From an uncultured Pseudomonadota bacterium (GTDB lineage Bacteria > Pseudomonadota > Gammaproteobacteria > Burkholderiales > Usitatibacteraceae), in contig CAMPHL010000023.1 of the NCBI GenBank assembly GCA_946885905.1, forward strand, positions 1 to 12,756: a stretch of 12,756 nt of DNA. Reading direction: 5' to 3'. Made by a program: the position numbers and the translations under genes. This document shows, in pieces, positions 6,090 through 12,756 of this stretch (positions are counted from its first letter, which is position 1; each line of letters starts with the position of its first letter). The notes under the pieces were generated by a model that did not search any database, was not told the DNA's origin, and was given only the letters and a program-made list of their open reading frames with translations.

Positions 6090-7154
6090 TCAGGCCCTTT
6101 CGGACGGAAGCGCCGCGAAGGCCGGGGTGGAACGCTCGGCAAGGCCGTCTCCGCGCCGCTCGATGAAGTAGGCCGTGAGGCCGCGGGCGAGAGCGAGCTC
6201 GTACCCTGCTTGGGGCCCGGCCACGAAAAGCGCCGTGGCCCAGGCGTCGGCGCTCGCGGCATCGGCGGCGACCACCGACACCGAGGCGAGCGCGTGGCGC
6301 GCGGGAGCCCCGGTGCGCGGATCGATCTCGTGGGAATAGCGGTTTCCATCCTGCTCGAAGTAGATGCGGTAGTCGCCGGAAGTGGCGAGCGCCCCGCCAT
6401 CGAGGGCCACGATCCGGTGCACGGCCCGCGCTGGCGCGTCGGGCCGCTCGATGCCGATGCGCCACGGCTGGTGATGCGCGTTCAGACCGCGGGCGCGCAT
6501 CTCGCCGCAGATGTCCACGAGGTAATCGGTGAAGCCAAGCCGCTCCAACGCTTGCGCGACACGGTCTGCGCCGTAGCCCTGCGCGATGCCCGAGAGGTCG
6601 ATCGCGAGCCTGGGGTTGCCCTTGGCGAGGGTGCCGCGGGCTGCGTCGAGCTCGAGTGCGCGCCAGTTCACCGCTTCGCGCGCGCGGGCGAGATCGTCGG
6701 CCTCGGGCCGCACGCGCACCCCGCCCGGTCCGAAGCCCCAGGCGTCGACGACCGGGGCGATGGTGACGTCGAAGTGGCCGTCCGAGGCCTCGCTCACCGA
6801 GTGCGCGGCGGCGATAACCTGCGCGAGCTCGGAGGAGACGGCCACCGGGCGCTCCGCGGCGTGGCGATTGAAGTGCGAGAGCTCCGAGCCCGGCTCGAAG
6901 CTGGACATGCGCGCGACGACGTGGCCGAGCTCGCGCTCGACGGTTGCGTGCGCTTCGGCCGCACCGCCCGCGTCGAGTCCCGGCGCGAAGAGCTTCACGG
7001 TATAGGACGAGGCCATCGTCTGCCCCTGGAAGACATGCAGCGCGGTGGGCCGCGCGCGGGATGTTCCGATCCAGGTGCCCGCCGCGGCGAGGGCGAGGGC
7101 GCCGGCGCCGGCAGTGATCAGGCCCCGGCGCGAGGCGGAGAAATTCGATTTCAT
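6090..7154 (-). CDS. apbE: FAD:protein FMN transferase (ApbE)
   Basis: ApbE takes FMN from FAD and attaches it by a phosphoester bond to a threonine of target proteins, here NqrB and NqrC. The 354-residue protein begins with a twin-arginine-like signal (SASRRGLIT, 6-14) and a hydrophobic stretch to about 30, so it is probably exported to or anchored at the periplasmic side, possibly by Tat. Family motifs seen are FQGQTMASSYTV (42-53), FNRH (95-98), GHFDVTIAPVV (126-136), IDLSGIAQGYGADR (185-198), ATSGDYRIYF (257-266), SHEIDPRTGAP (274-284) and SADAWATALFV (301-311). The last holds the expected metal-binding aspartate. The start codon overlaps the stop of the CBS gene by one base (TGATG) and has a GGGAG ribosome binding site inside that gene. 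nqrM follows 2 bases after its stop. Confidence 0.96.
   Translation of the reverse strand: MKSNFSASRRGLITAGAGALALAAAGTWIGTSRARPTALHVFQGQTMASSYTVKLFAPGLDAGGAAEAHATVERELGHVVARMSSFEPGSELSHFNRHAAERPVAVSSELAQVIAAAHSVSEASDGHFDVTIAPVVDAWGFGPGGVRVRPEADDLARAREAVNWRALELDAARGTLAKGNPRLAIDLSGIAQGYGADRVAQALERLGFTDYLVDICGEMRARGLNAHHQPWRIGIERPDAPARAVHRIVALDGGALATSGDYRIYFEQDGNRYSHEIDPRTGAPARHALASVSVVAADAASADAWATALFVAGPQAGYELALARGLTAYFIERRGDGLAERSTPAFAALPSERA
6095..6100 (-). promoter_or_regulatory. Ribosome binding site of nqrM
   Basis: AAAGGG on the minus strand ends 7 bases before the GTG at 6087. It lies inside the last codons of apbE and supports the GTG as the start of this short gene. Confidence 0.6.
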
Positions 7155-7606
7155 CAGTGGACTCCCGTCTGGCTGCGCACGGCGGCCTCGAGGCGGCCCT
7201 CGCCGTGGCGGATCATCTGGAAGGCGAGGTCGCGCATCGAGACCAGCCCGTGCACCTTGGGCCCGTCGATCACGAGCAGGTGGCGGAAGCGCTGCACGTA
7301 CATGAGGGCGAGGGCGGCCTCGAGCGTGGTGCCCGGCGAGACGAACTTCACGTCCCGCGTCATCACCAGGGAGACCGGCGTGGCCCGCGGATCGCGCCCT
7401 TCGGCCACGACGCGCACCAGGAGGTCGCGCTCGCTGAAGATGCCGGCGACGAGGCCGTCTTCGGTCATCACCAGCACCGCGCCCACCTCGCGCCGGGTCA
7501 TCTCCTCGACGGCGACGGACACGCTCGCCGCCGCGGGCACCGTGTAGAGGGCGTCACTGCCGCGGTCGCGCAGCACGTGCTCGATGGTCGTCTGTTGTTG
7601 GCTCAT
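7154..7606 (-). CDS. Two-CBS-domain protein inside the nqr operon
   Basis: CBS pairs (Bateman modules) usually bind adenine nucleotides or related ligands and pass the signal to a partner. This 150-residue protein is almost only that module. The first CBS is at about 8-66, ending in GIFSERD (55-61). The second is at about 78-132, ending in GLVSMRD (120-126). Both end motifs fit the G-h-x-T/S-x-x-D/N signature that contacts ligand ribose. No membrane segment or catalytic domain is present, so it is likely a soluble cytoplasmic sensor. It begins 13 bases after the nqrF stop, and its stop overlaps the apbE start by one base, so it is part of the operon. The usual order I know is nqrF-apbE-nqrM with nothing between. 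A role in sensing energy state for the pump or its maturation is inference from position only. Confidence 0.93.
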   Translation of the reverse strand: MSQQQTTIEHVLRDRGSDALYTVPAAASVSVAVEEMTRREVGAVLVMTEDGLVAGIFSERDLLVRVVAEGRDPRATPVSLVMTRDVKFVSPGTTLEAALALMYVQRFRHLLVIDGPKVHGLVSMRDLAFQMIRHGEGRLEAAVRSQTGVH

Positions 7607-7619
7607 GTCGTTGTCCGTT

Positions 7620-8843
7620 TCAGCCGAAGTCGTCCAGCAGGATGTTTTCGCGGTCCACGCCGAGGTCGAGCAGCATCGCGATGACCGCGCGGTTCATGAC
7701 GCCCGGCCCGCACATGTAGTACTCGATGTCTTCGGGCGCGGGGTGGTCCTCGAGGTAGCCCTCGCGCAGCACGTCGTGGATGAATCCCGTGGGCCCGGTC
7801 CAGTTGTCCTCGGGCAACGGTTCCGAGAGCGCGAGATGCCAGGTGAAGTTCGGGTTCTCGCACGCGAGCTGCTCGAACTCCTCCACGTAGAAGGCCTCCT
7901 TGAGGCTGCGCGCTCCGTACCAGAAGGTCATCTTGCGTTTCGAGCGCAGGCGCTTCAGCTGGTCGAAGATGTGCGAGCGCATCGGCGCCATGCCGGCCCC
8001 GCCGCCCACGAAGCACATCTCCTTGCCGGTCTCGCGCGCGAAGAACTCGCCGAACGGGCCGGACACGGTGACCTCGTCGCCGGGTTTCAGGTTGAAGATC
8101 CACGAGCTCATGATCCCCGGCGGGATCGCCACGTCGTATCGCGGGGGGAAGGCGATGCGGATGGTGAAGAGCAGGATCGCCTTCTCGAGGGGAAAGCTCG
8201 CCATGGAGTACGCGCGCTCCACGCGCTCGGATGCGGACGAGCGGAAGCGCCACAGGTCGAACTTCTCCCAGTCCTCGCGGAAGGGCACCTCGATGTCGAA
8301 GGTGCGGAACTCCAGCGCGTGCGGCGGGCATTCGATCTGCACGTAGCCGCCGGCGCGGAACGGCACTTCCTCGCCTTCGGGAAGCGCGAGCTTGAGCTCC
8401 TTGATGAAGGTCGCGACGTTGCGGTTCGAGACCACCTTGCAGCGCCACTTGCGCACCTCGAAGATGTGCGGCTCGAGCTCGATCGCCATGTCGCGCTTCA
8501 CCTTCACCTGGCAGGCGAGCCGATGTCCGCGGGCGGCCTTGCCCCGGGTGATGTAGCCCGTCTCGGTGGGCAGGAGCGAGCCGCCGCCTTCCTTCACCAC
8601 GACGTCGCAGACGCCGCATGCGCCCTTGCCGCCGCACGCCGACGGAATGAAGATCTTCTGGGCGGCGAGGGTGCCGAGCAGGGTGTCGCCTGCGGCGACG
8701 CGCATCGACTTCGCCGGATCGTCGTTCACCCGGATCGTGACCGCCCCGGATTGCACGAGCTTGCGGCGCGCGCCCAGGAGCACGCCCACGAGCGCCAGCA
8801 CGACGGTCGTGAACATGGCCACGGCGGCGAGGATTTCGGTCAC
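7620..8843 (-). CDS. nqrF: Na+-NQR subunit F, NADH dehydrogenase flavoprotein
   Basis: NqrF is the electron entry subunit of the sodium pump. It oxidises NADH with FAD and passes electrons through a 2Fe-2S cluster. The 407-residue protein has one N-terminal membrane anchor (about 3-24). A ferredoxin domain follows, with cluster ligands C70, C76, C79 and C111, the same numbers I know for the Vibrio protein. The reductase part shows the FAD motif RAYSMAS (210-216), PGIMSSW (242-248), the NADH-binding [11 protein letters not shown] (280-290), C378 in [10 protein letters not shown], and the terminal DDFG. The GTG at 8843 overlaps the nqrE stop (GTGA) and has GGGGA upstream. The frame stays open further upstream, but only as a shadow of nqrE. 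The CBS gene follows after 13 bases. Confidence 0.98.
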   Translation of the reverse strand: MTEILAAVAMFTTVVLALVGVLLGARRKLVQSGAVTIRVNDDPAKSMRVAAGDTLLGTLAAQKIFIPSACGGKGACGVCDVVVKEGGGSLLPTETGYITRGKAARGHRLACQVKVKRDMAIELEPHIFEVRKWRCKVVSNRNVATFIKELKLALPEGEEVPFRAGGYVQIECPPHALEFRTFDIEVPFREDWEKFDLWRFRSSASERVERAYSMASFPLEKAILLFTIRIAFPPRYDVAIPPGIMSSWIFNLKPGDEVTVSGPFGEFFARETGKEMCFVGGGAGMAPMRSHIFDQLKRLRSKRKMTFWYGARSLKEAFYVEEFEQLACENPNFTWHLALSEPLPEDNWTGPTGFIHDVLREGYLEDHPAPEDIEYYMCGPGVMNRAVIAMLLDLGVDRENILLDDFG

Positions 8844-9454
8844 AGCTGGATCCCCGAGAAGAGCATGAAGGCGATCGACATGAGGCCGGCCGAGACGAGC
8901 GTGATGCCCAGGCCGCGCAGGCCCTTGGGCACGTCGGAGTAGCGCAGCTTCTCGCGCACGGCCGCCAGCGCCACGATCGCCACCGCGAATCCCAGTCCCG
9001 AGCCCAACCCGAAGACCGCGCTTTCCGCGAACGTGTAGTCGCGCTCCTGCATGAAAAGCGAGCCGGCGAGGATCACGCAGTTCACCGCGATGAGCGGAAG
9101 GAAGACGCCGAGGGTCGCGTACAGGGCCGGCAGGTAGCGGTCCATCGCCATCTCGACCACCTGCACCGCGGCCGCGATGGTGCCGATGAAGAGGATGAAG
9201 GCGAGGAAGGTAAGGTTCACGCCGGCGAGCGAGGGGTGCAGGCCGCCCAGCGCGCCCTCGTTCAGCAGGTAGCGCAGGATGAGGTTGTTCAACGGCACCG
9301 TGAGCACCTGCACGAACACCACCGCCGCGCCCAGCCCGACCGCCGTCTGCACCTTCCGGGAGCAGGCGAGGAACGAGCACATGCCGAGGAAGAAGGCGAG
9401 CGCCATGTTCTCGAGGAACACGCTGCGCACGAGGATGTTGAGGTAGTGCTCCAC
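8840..9454 (-). CDS. nqrE: Na+-NQR subunit E
   Basis: NqrE is an integral membrane subunit that, with NqrD, holds the iron centre in the middle of the membrane. The 204-residue protein has about six hydrophobic segments. The conserved ligand cysteines are C26 (in FLGMCSFLA) and C126 (in AVNCVILAG). The family ending [27 protein letters not shown] is intact. The GTG at 9454 gives the family start ([13 protein letters not shown]) and lies 4 bases after the nqrD stop, with strong upstream Shine-Dalgarno bases. The frame continues open to 9727 but reads as an arginine-rich shadow of nqrD. The stop overlaps the nqrF start (GTGA). Confidence 0.98.
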   Translation of the reverse strand: MEHYLNILVRSVFLENMALAFFLGMCSFLACSRKVQTAVGLGAAVVFVQVLTVPLNNLILRYLLNEGALGGLHPSLAGVNLTFLAFILFIGTIAAAVQVVEMAMDRYLPALYATLGVFLPLIAVNCVILAGSLFMQERDYTFAESAVFGLGSGLGFAVAIVALAAVREKLRYSDVPKGLRGLGITLVSAGLMSIAFMLFSGIQL

Positions 9455-9458
9455 GGCG

Positions 9459-10103
9459 CTAGTCCTTCTCCTGAAGCCGCGGCTGGAGCGTGCGCTGCAG
9501 CCAGACGATGAGCGCGAGGATGAAGAGCGCGGAGGGCGCGAGCAGCATGAGGCCGTTGGGCTCGTACCAGCCGCCCTCGGCGGTGACCGGCAGCACCTGG
9601 CGCCCGAAGAGGCGCCCGGCGCCCAGCAGCTCGCGCGCGAAGCCGATCGCCACCAGCACCAGCGCGTAGCCGGCGCCGTTGCCCACGCCATCGAGGAACG
9701 AGCGCCACGGCGGGTTCTGCATCGCATAGCCCTCCGCGCGGCCCATGACGATGCAGTTGGTGATGATGAGGCCCACGAAGACCGAGAGCTCGAGCGAGAG
9801 CTCGTAGAGGTAGGCCTTGAGCGCCTGGTCCACCACGATCACGAGCGAGGCGATGACGGCCAGCTGCACGATGATGCGGATCGCGCCGGGGGTGTAGTTG
9901 CGCAGCAGGCTCACCGCGACGTTGGCGAGCGCCGTGACGAGCAGCACGCCCACGCCCATCACGATCGCTTTGTCCATCCGCGTGGTCACCGCGAGCGCCG
10001 AGCAGATGCCCAGCACCTGCACCGAGACCGGGTTGATCGCGACGATCGGGTTTACGAGGGCCTTCTGCTCCGCCTTGCCGAAGGTTGGCAGCGCCGCGCT
10101 CAT
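9459..10103 (-). CDS. nqrD: Na+-NQR subunit D
   Basis: NqrD is the membrane partner of NqrE, related to it by an inverted-topology duplication. Together they bind the intramembrane iron centre. The 214-residue protein keeps the conserved cysteines C34 (in [11 protein letters not shown]) and C117 (in [12 protein letters not shown]), the [18 protein letters not shown] segment and the [10 protein letters not shown] motif near the end. About six hydrophobic segments are visible. The ATG at 10103 overlaps the nqrC stop by four bases (ATGA) and has an AAGGA ribosome binding site. nqrE follows after 4 bases. Confidence 0.98.
   Translation of the reverse strand: MSAALPTFGKAEQKALVNPIVAINPVSVQVLGICSALAVTTRMDKAIVMGVGVLLVTALANVAVSLLRNYTPGAIRIIVQLAVIASLVIVVDQALKAYLYELSLELSVFVGLIITNCIVMGRAEGYAMQNPPWRSFLDGVGNGAGYALVLVAIGFARELLGAGRLFGRQVLPVTAEGGWYEPNGLMLLAPSALFILALIVWLQRTLQPRLQEKD
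9463..9472 (-). promoter_or_regulatory. Double Shine-Dalgarno sequence of nqrE
   Basis: AGGAG and AAGGA lie in tandem on the minus strand within the last codons of nqrD. AAGGA ends 8 bases before the GTG at 9454, which fixes that codon as the nqrE start. Confidence 0.7.
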
Positions 10104-10894
10104 GCGGATTTTTCCTTGCGCAGGCGCTCGAGGTAGGGGGCGTAGCCGTCGCGCGAGAGCCAGAAGCGCACGAGCCGGGACACGCCGTTGCTGGTGATGG
10201 TCGCGCCCGAAAGGCCGTCCACCTTGTTCGGGTCCTGCTCGGGCGGCCCGGCGCGGCCCTTGATCACCGTGAGCCGCGGTTCCCAGTTGCTGTCGTAGGC
10301 CTTGCGCCCGACCCACAGCGCCTGCCAGCGCGGGTTGGAGATCTCCCCGCCCAGCCCCGGCGTCTCCTTCTGCTCGTAGAACGTGAGGCCGCGCACCGTG
10401 TTGCCGTCGCGGTCGAGCGCGAGGAAGCCGTAGATCATGCCCCACATGCCCATGCCTTCGATCGGCAGGACCACCTGCTCCACGCCGGCGTGTGTCCCTT
10501 TCACGAGGTACACGGTCTGGTAGGTGGGCAGGCGCGAAACGCGCGCCTCGTTGGGCGGGGCGGTGCGAGAGAGCTGTGGATCGTTGCGTGCCTTGCGTGC
10601 GTCGTAGGTGCGCAGGTCGAGCTTGTCCTCGGGCAGCAGCTCGCCGGTCTTCAGGTCGATGGCGCGCACCACGACGCGCTCTTCGAAGCGCCGGATCACC
10701 TCGGTATCGGAAAGCGATTCGGCGGGCGTCGCCAGGCCCGCGGCGAGCAGCACGTTCTTCTGCTGGTAGGCGCGGGCGTTGGCCTCCTGGCGCTCGCGCA
10801 GGGAGACGGCCGCCGCGGCCACGAGTGCGGCGCAGGCAACGCTCACCGCCGCCGCGAAGAGCACCGTGTAGCGCGGGGAGTCAAGTCTCGGCAC
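10100..10894 (-). CDS. nqrC: Na+-NQR subunit C, covalent FMN carrier
   Basis: NqrC is anchored by one N-terminal membrane helix (about 11-31) and exposes an FMN-binding domain to the periplasm. The 264-residue protein carries the flavinylation motif D226-[10 protein letters not shown]232 is the expected FMN attachment residue and substrate of the ApbE encoded downstream. [13 protein letters not shown] and TPGLGGEI are further family motifs. The GTG at 10894 gives the usual N-terminus ([13 protein letters not shown]) and overlaps the end of nqrB by 14 bases, the longest overlap in the operon. The stop overlaps the nqrD start (ATGA). Confidence 0.97.
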   Translation of the reverse strand: MPRLDSPRYTVLFAAAVSVACAALVAAAAVSLRERQEANARAYQQKNVLLAAGLATPAESLSDTEVIRRFEERVVVRAIDLKTGELLPEDKLDLRTYDARKARNDPQLSRTAPPNEARVSRLPTYQTVYLVKGTHAGVEQVVLPIEGMGMWGMIYGFLALDRDGNTVRGLTFYEQKETPGLGGEISNPRWQALWVGRKAYDSNWEPRLTVIKGRAGPPEQDPNKVDGLSGATITSNGVSRLVRFWLSRDGYAPYLERLRKEKSA

Positions 10895-12113
10895 GGCGCC
10901 TGGCCCTGCGGCGGAGGTTCGCGCGCACGACCACCCAGTCGATCGTCGGCGCGAGCACGTTCATGAAGAGGATCACCAGCATCATCGACTCGGGATAGGC
11001 CGGGTTCACGACGCGCGTGAGCACCACGAGCGCCCCGATCAGGATCGCGAAGACCCAGCGGCCCGCGTTGGAGAAGGGAGCGGTCACGGGGTCGGTCGCC
11101 ATGAAGACGGTGCCGAACATCCAGCCGCCGGCGACCATGTGCCACCAGAACGGCACCGCGTAATAGGCGTTGGTGGCCGAGCCGGCCAGGTTGAAGAGCG
11201 TCGCCATGGCGATCGTGCCGAGCGCCACGCCGGCCATGATCCGCCACGAGGCGATGCCGGTCACGAGCAGCATGGCCGCGCCGAGGAGGCAGGCGAGGGC
11301 GGAGGTCTCGCCCATGGACCCGGGCTCGAAGCCGATGAACGCCGTCCACCAGGCGCCATCCGCGGGCGAGAAGGCGCCTGCCACCTGCCGCATCTGCGCG
11401 AGCACCGTGGCGCCCGAGTAGCCGTCGACCGCGGCCTGCGGCGGGACCGCGTACCAGACCGCGTCGCCGGAGATCGCCGCCGGATAGGCGAAGAAGAGAA
11501 ACGCGCGCGCGGCGAGCGCGGGGTTCACGAAGTTCATGCCCGTGCCCCCGAACACCTCCTTCGCGAGCACCACGCCGAAGCTGATCCCGAGCGCCGTTTG
11601 CCAGAGCGGGGTCGTCGGCGGCAGGATGAGCGGGAAGAGCATCCCGGTCACGAAGAAGCCTTCGTTCACCTCGAGCTTGCGCACGACCGCGAAGCCCACC
11701 TCCCAGGCGAGGCCCACTCCCATGGTCACGGCGTAGAGCGGCAGGAAGTAGAGCGCGCCGTGGACCACGTTGGCGGTGAGGCTGGCGGGCGAGTAGCCCA
11801 CGCCGAGCAGCCGGATCACCGCGTGGCGCCATCCGTCCAGCGCGGCCAGCTTCGCCGGGTCGAGCGCGAGGTTCGCCTGGAGCCCGGTGTTGTACATCGC
11901 CATCGCGACGCAAGGCAGCGTCGCGATCACGACCAGCATCATCATGCGCTTCAGATCGAGCGCGTCGCGCACGTGGGCGCCGGTCTTCGTGACCGAGCCC
12001 GGCGTATAGAAGAAGGTATCGGCCGCCTCGTAGAGCGGGTAGAGGCGGGCGAGCCGGCCACCCTTGTGGAAGTGCGGCGCGGCGCGGTCGAGGAGGGCGC
12101 GCAGCGCCTTCAC
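10881..12113 (-). CDS. nqrB: Na+-NQR subunit B, membrane subunit with covalent FMN and riboflavin
   Basis: NqrB is the largest membrane subunit, with about ten hydrophobic helices. It takes part in sodium transport and quinone reduction. The 410-residue protein contains the flavinylation motif D230-G-Y-S-G-A-T, with T236 as the FMN threonine, the same number as in Vibrio. The conserved stretches KLEVNEGFFVTGMLFPLILP (146-165) and GTGMNFVNPALAARAFLFFAYP (190-211) are present. The C-terminus is arginine-rich and cytoplasmic. The GTG at 12113 overlaps the nqrA stop (GTGA) and has a GAGAGGG ribosome binding site. The 3' end overlaps nqrC by 14 bases. Confidence 0.98.
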   Translation of the reverse strand: MKALRALLDRAAPHFHKGGRLARLYPLYEAADTFFYTPGSVTKTGAHVRDALDLKRMMMLVVIATLPCVAMAMYNTGLQANLALDPAKLAALDGWRHAVIRLLGVGYSPASLTANVVHGALYFLPLYAVTMGVGLAWEVGFAVVRKLEVNEGFFVTGMLFPLILPPTTPLWQTALGISFGVVLAKEVFGGTGMNFVNPALAARAFLFFAYPAAISGDAVWYAVPPQAAVDGYSGATVLAQMRQVAGAFSPADGAWWTAFIGFEPGSMGETSALACLLGAAMLLVTGIASWRIMAGVALGTIAMATLFNLAGSATNAYYAVPFWWHMVAGGWMFGTVFMATDPVTAPFSNAGRWVFAILIGALVVLTRVVNPAYPESMMLVILFMNVLAPTIDWVVVRANLRRRARRRAET

Positions 12114-12756
12114 GCCGCAGCCCTCTCTATCCGCGCAAGCGCCGCGCGCAGCAGCGGGCCGTATTCGGCCTTGCCCGGGCAGACAAAGGTGCAGAGCGCG
12201 AGATCCTCTTCGTCCAGCTCGAGCGCACCCATCTCCTCGGCCCAGTCGTCATGCCCGCCGATCAGCGCGCGCAGCAGGAACGTGGGCATCAGGTCGAGCG
12301 GCATGACGCGTTCGTAGGCGCCGATCGGAACCATCGCGCGCGCGCCGCCGTTCATGGCTGTCGTGAGGACGCGCTCCCTGCGGGTGAAGGCGCCCAGCAC
12401 CACGCCCCAGAGCGAGAACTTGTCCGCGCCGGGCGCGATCCAGCCGAACATCTCGCGCGCGTCGCCTTCGGGGAGGGCCGAGACCTGGAGGTGATGGCGT
12501 CCGAGGTAGCCGTGCACCTCACCGGCGGCCGTGCGTCCGTCGAGGACCGATCCCGAGACCACTCGCTGGCGGCCGGTCGAGAGCTCGCCGCGCGCGAGCT
12601 CGTCGGTCGAGGCGCCCATGGGCGCGCGCACGAGGCGAGGCCGCGTGACGCCGGGCCCGGCCAACGAGATCACGCGTTCGCAATCGAGCTCGCCGGTCGC
12701 CACCAGGCGCCCGATGGCGGCGACATCCTGGTAGCCGATGTGCCAGACGCTGCGGT
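12110..12756 (-). CDS. nqrA: Na+-NQR subunit A, C-terminal part (gene continues beyond window)
   Basis: NqrA is the soluble cytoplasmic subunit associated with quinone binding. About 215 residues of a family of roughly 450 are visible, from VWHIGYQDVAAIGRL to the C-terminus. The recognisable segments are GPGVTRPRLVRAPMGASTDEL, RVVSGSVLDGRTAAGEVHGYLGRHH and PIGAYERVMPLDLMPTFLLRALI. The C-terminal FVCPGKAEYGPLLRAALARIERA is the family ending. The frame is open to base 12756, so the start and the operon promoter lie outside. The stop overlaps the nqrB start by four bases. Confidence 0.97.
   Translation of the reverse strand, partial: RSVWHIGYQDVAAIGRLVATGELDCERVISLAGPGVTRPRLVRAPMGASTDELARGELSTGRQRVVSGSVLDGRTAAGEVHGYLGRHHLQVSALPEGDAREMFGWIAPGADKFSLWGVVLGAFTRRERVLTTAMNGGARAMVPIGAYERVMPLDLMPTFLLRALIGGHDDWAEEMGALELDEEDLALCTFVCPGKAEYGPLLRAALARIERAAA

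Noticed and set aside
6088..6465. In-frame upstream extension of nqrM
   Set aside because: It overlaps apbE in another frame and is not membrane- or family-like. The GTG at 6087 has a good ribosome binding site.
7584..8942. Long plus-strand open frame opposite nqrF (452 codons)
   Set aside because: The product is an unstructured His/Arg/Glu-rich sequence, while the opposite strand has a full NqrF with all ligands.
8844..9380. In-frame upstream extension of nqrF that would make a larger fused protein
   Set aside because: The extension overlaps the whole of nqrE in another frame and reads as arginine-rich sequence. The GTG at 8843 gives the exact family length.
11139..12317. Long plus-strand open frame opposite nqrB (392 codons)
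   Set aside because: It is a shadow of nqrB, with a low-complexity Arg/Glu/His composition and no domain.

Overview
The window is very GC-rich, densely packed bacterial DNA. It looks like a Pseudomonadota chromosome, because of the E. coli-type GshA, the Vibrio-like Na+-NQR subunits and the HipA/HipB pair. I favour a gammaproteobacterium or close relative, but the window holds no rRNA or other marker that settles it. No tRNA, rRNA, CRISPR array or insertion sequence was seen. No stretch over 300 bases lacks a gene.

Left edge (1-882, minus strand): the 5' end of a complex I (nuo) operon, with nuoA followed 2 bases later by nuoB, which runs off the window. Divergent from nuoA, across about 83 bases, is an alpha/beta hydrolase (966-2126). 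It is followed on the same strand by gshA (2176-3771), the first enzyme of glutathione synthesis.

Centre (3.8-5.9 kb, plus strand): a small protein with the fold pattern of a response-regulator receiver but none of its active-site residues (3837-4235), then a hipBA toxin-antitoxin pair (4292-5907). An AT-rich 48-base nested inverted repeat ends one base before the hipB start codon. It contains a near-consensus promoter, so the hipBA mRNA is probably leaderless and repressed by HipB at this site. The base composition of 3.78-4.30 kb is visibly more AT-rich than the flanks, which fits an acquired module.

Right half (5.9-12.76 kb, minus strand): the Na+-translocating NADH:quinone oxidoreductase operon, read from the right edge as nqrA (3' part), nqrB, nqrC, nqrD, nqrE, nqrF, a two-CBS-domain gene, apbE and nqrM. 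All genes overlap or lie within 13 bases of each other, so they form one translationally coupled unit. nqrA-F encode the six-subunit pump. ApbE attaches FMN to NqrB and NqrC, and NqrM is needed for metal-centre maturation. The flavin-bearing threonines and the Fe-S cysteines are all visible. The CBS gene between nqrF and apbE is the unexpected member.

NADH oxidation can thus use either of two respiratory entry enzymes, proton-pumping Nuo or sodium-pumping Nqr, encoded on either side of a glutathione gene and a toxin-antitoxin module. The observations most worth following up are the hipBA control region, the degenerate receiver protein beside it and the CBS protein inside the nqr operon. None of them proves a new system.
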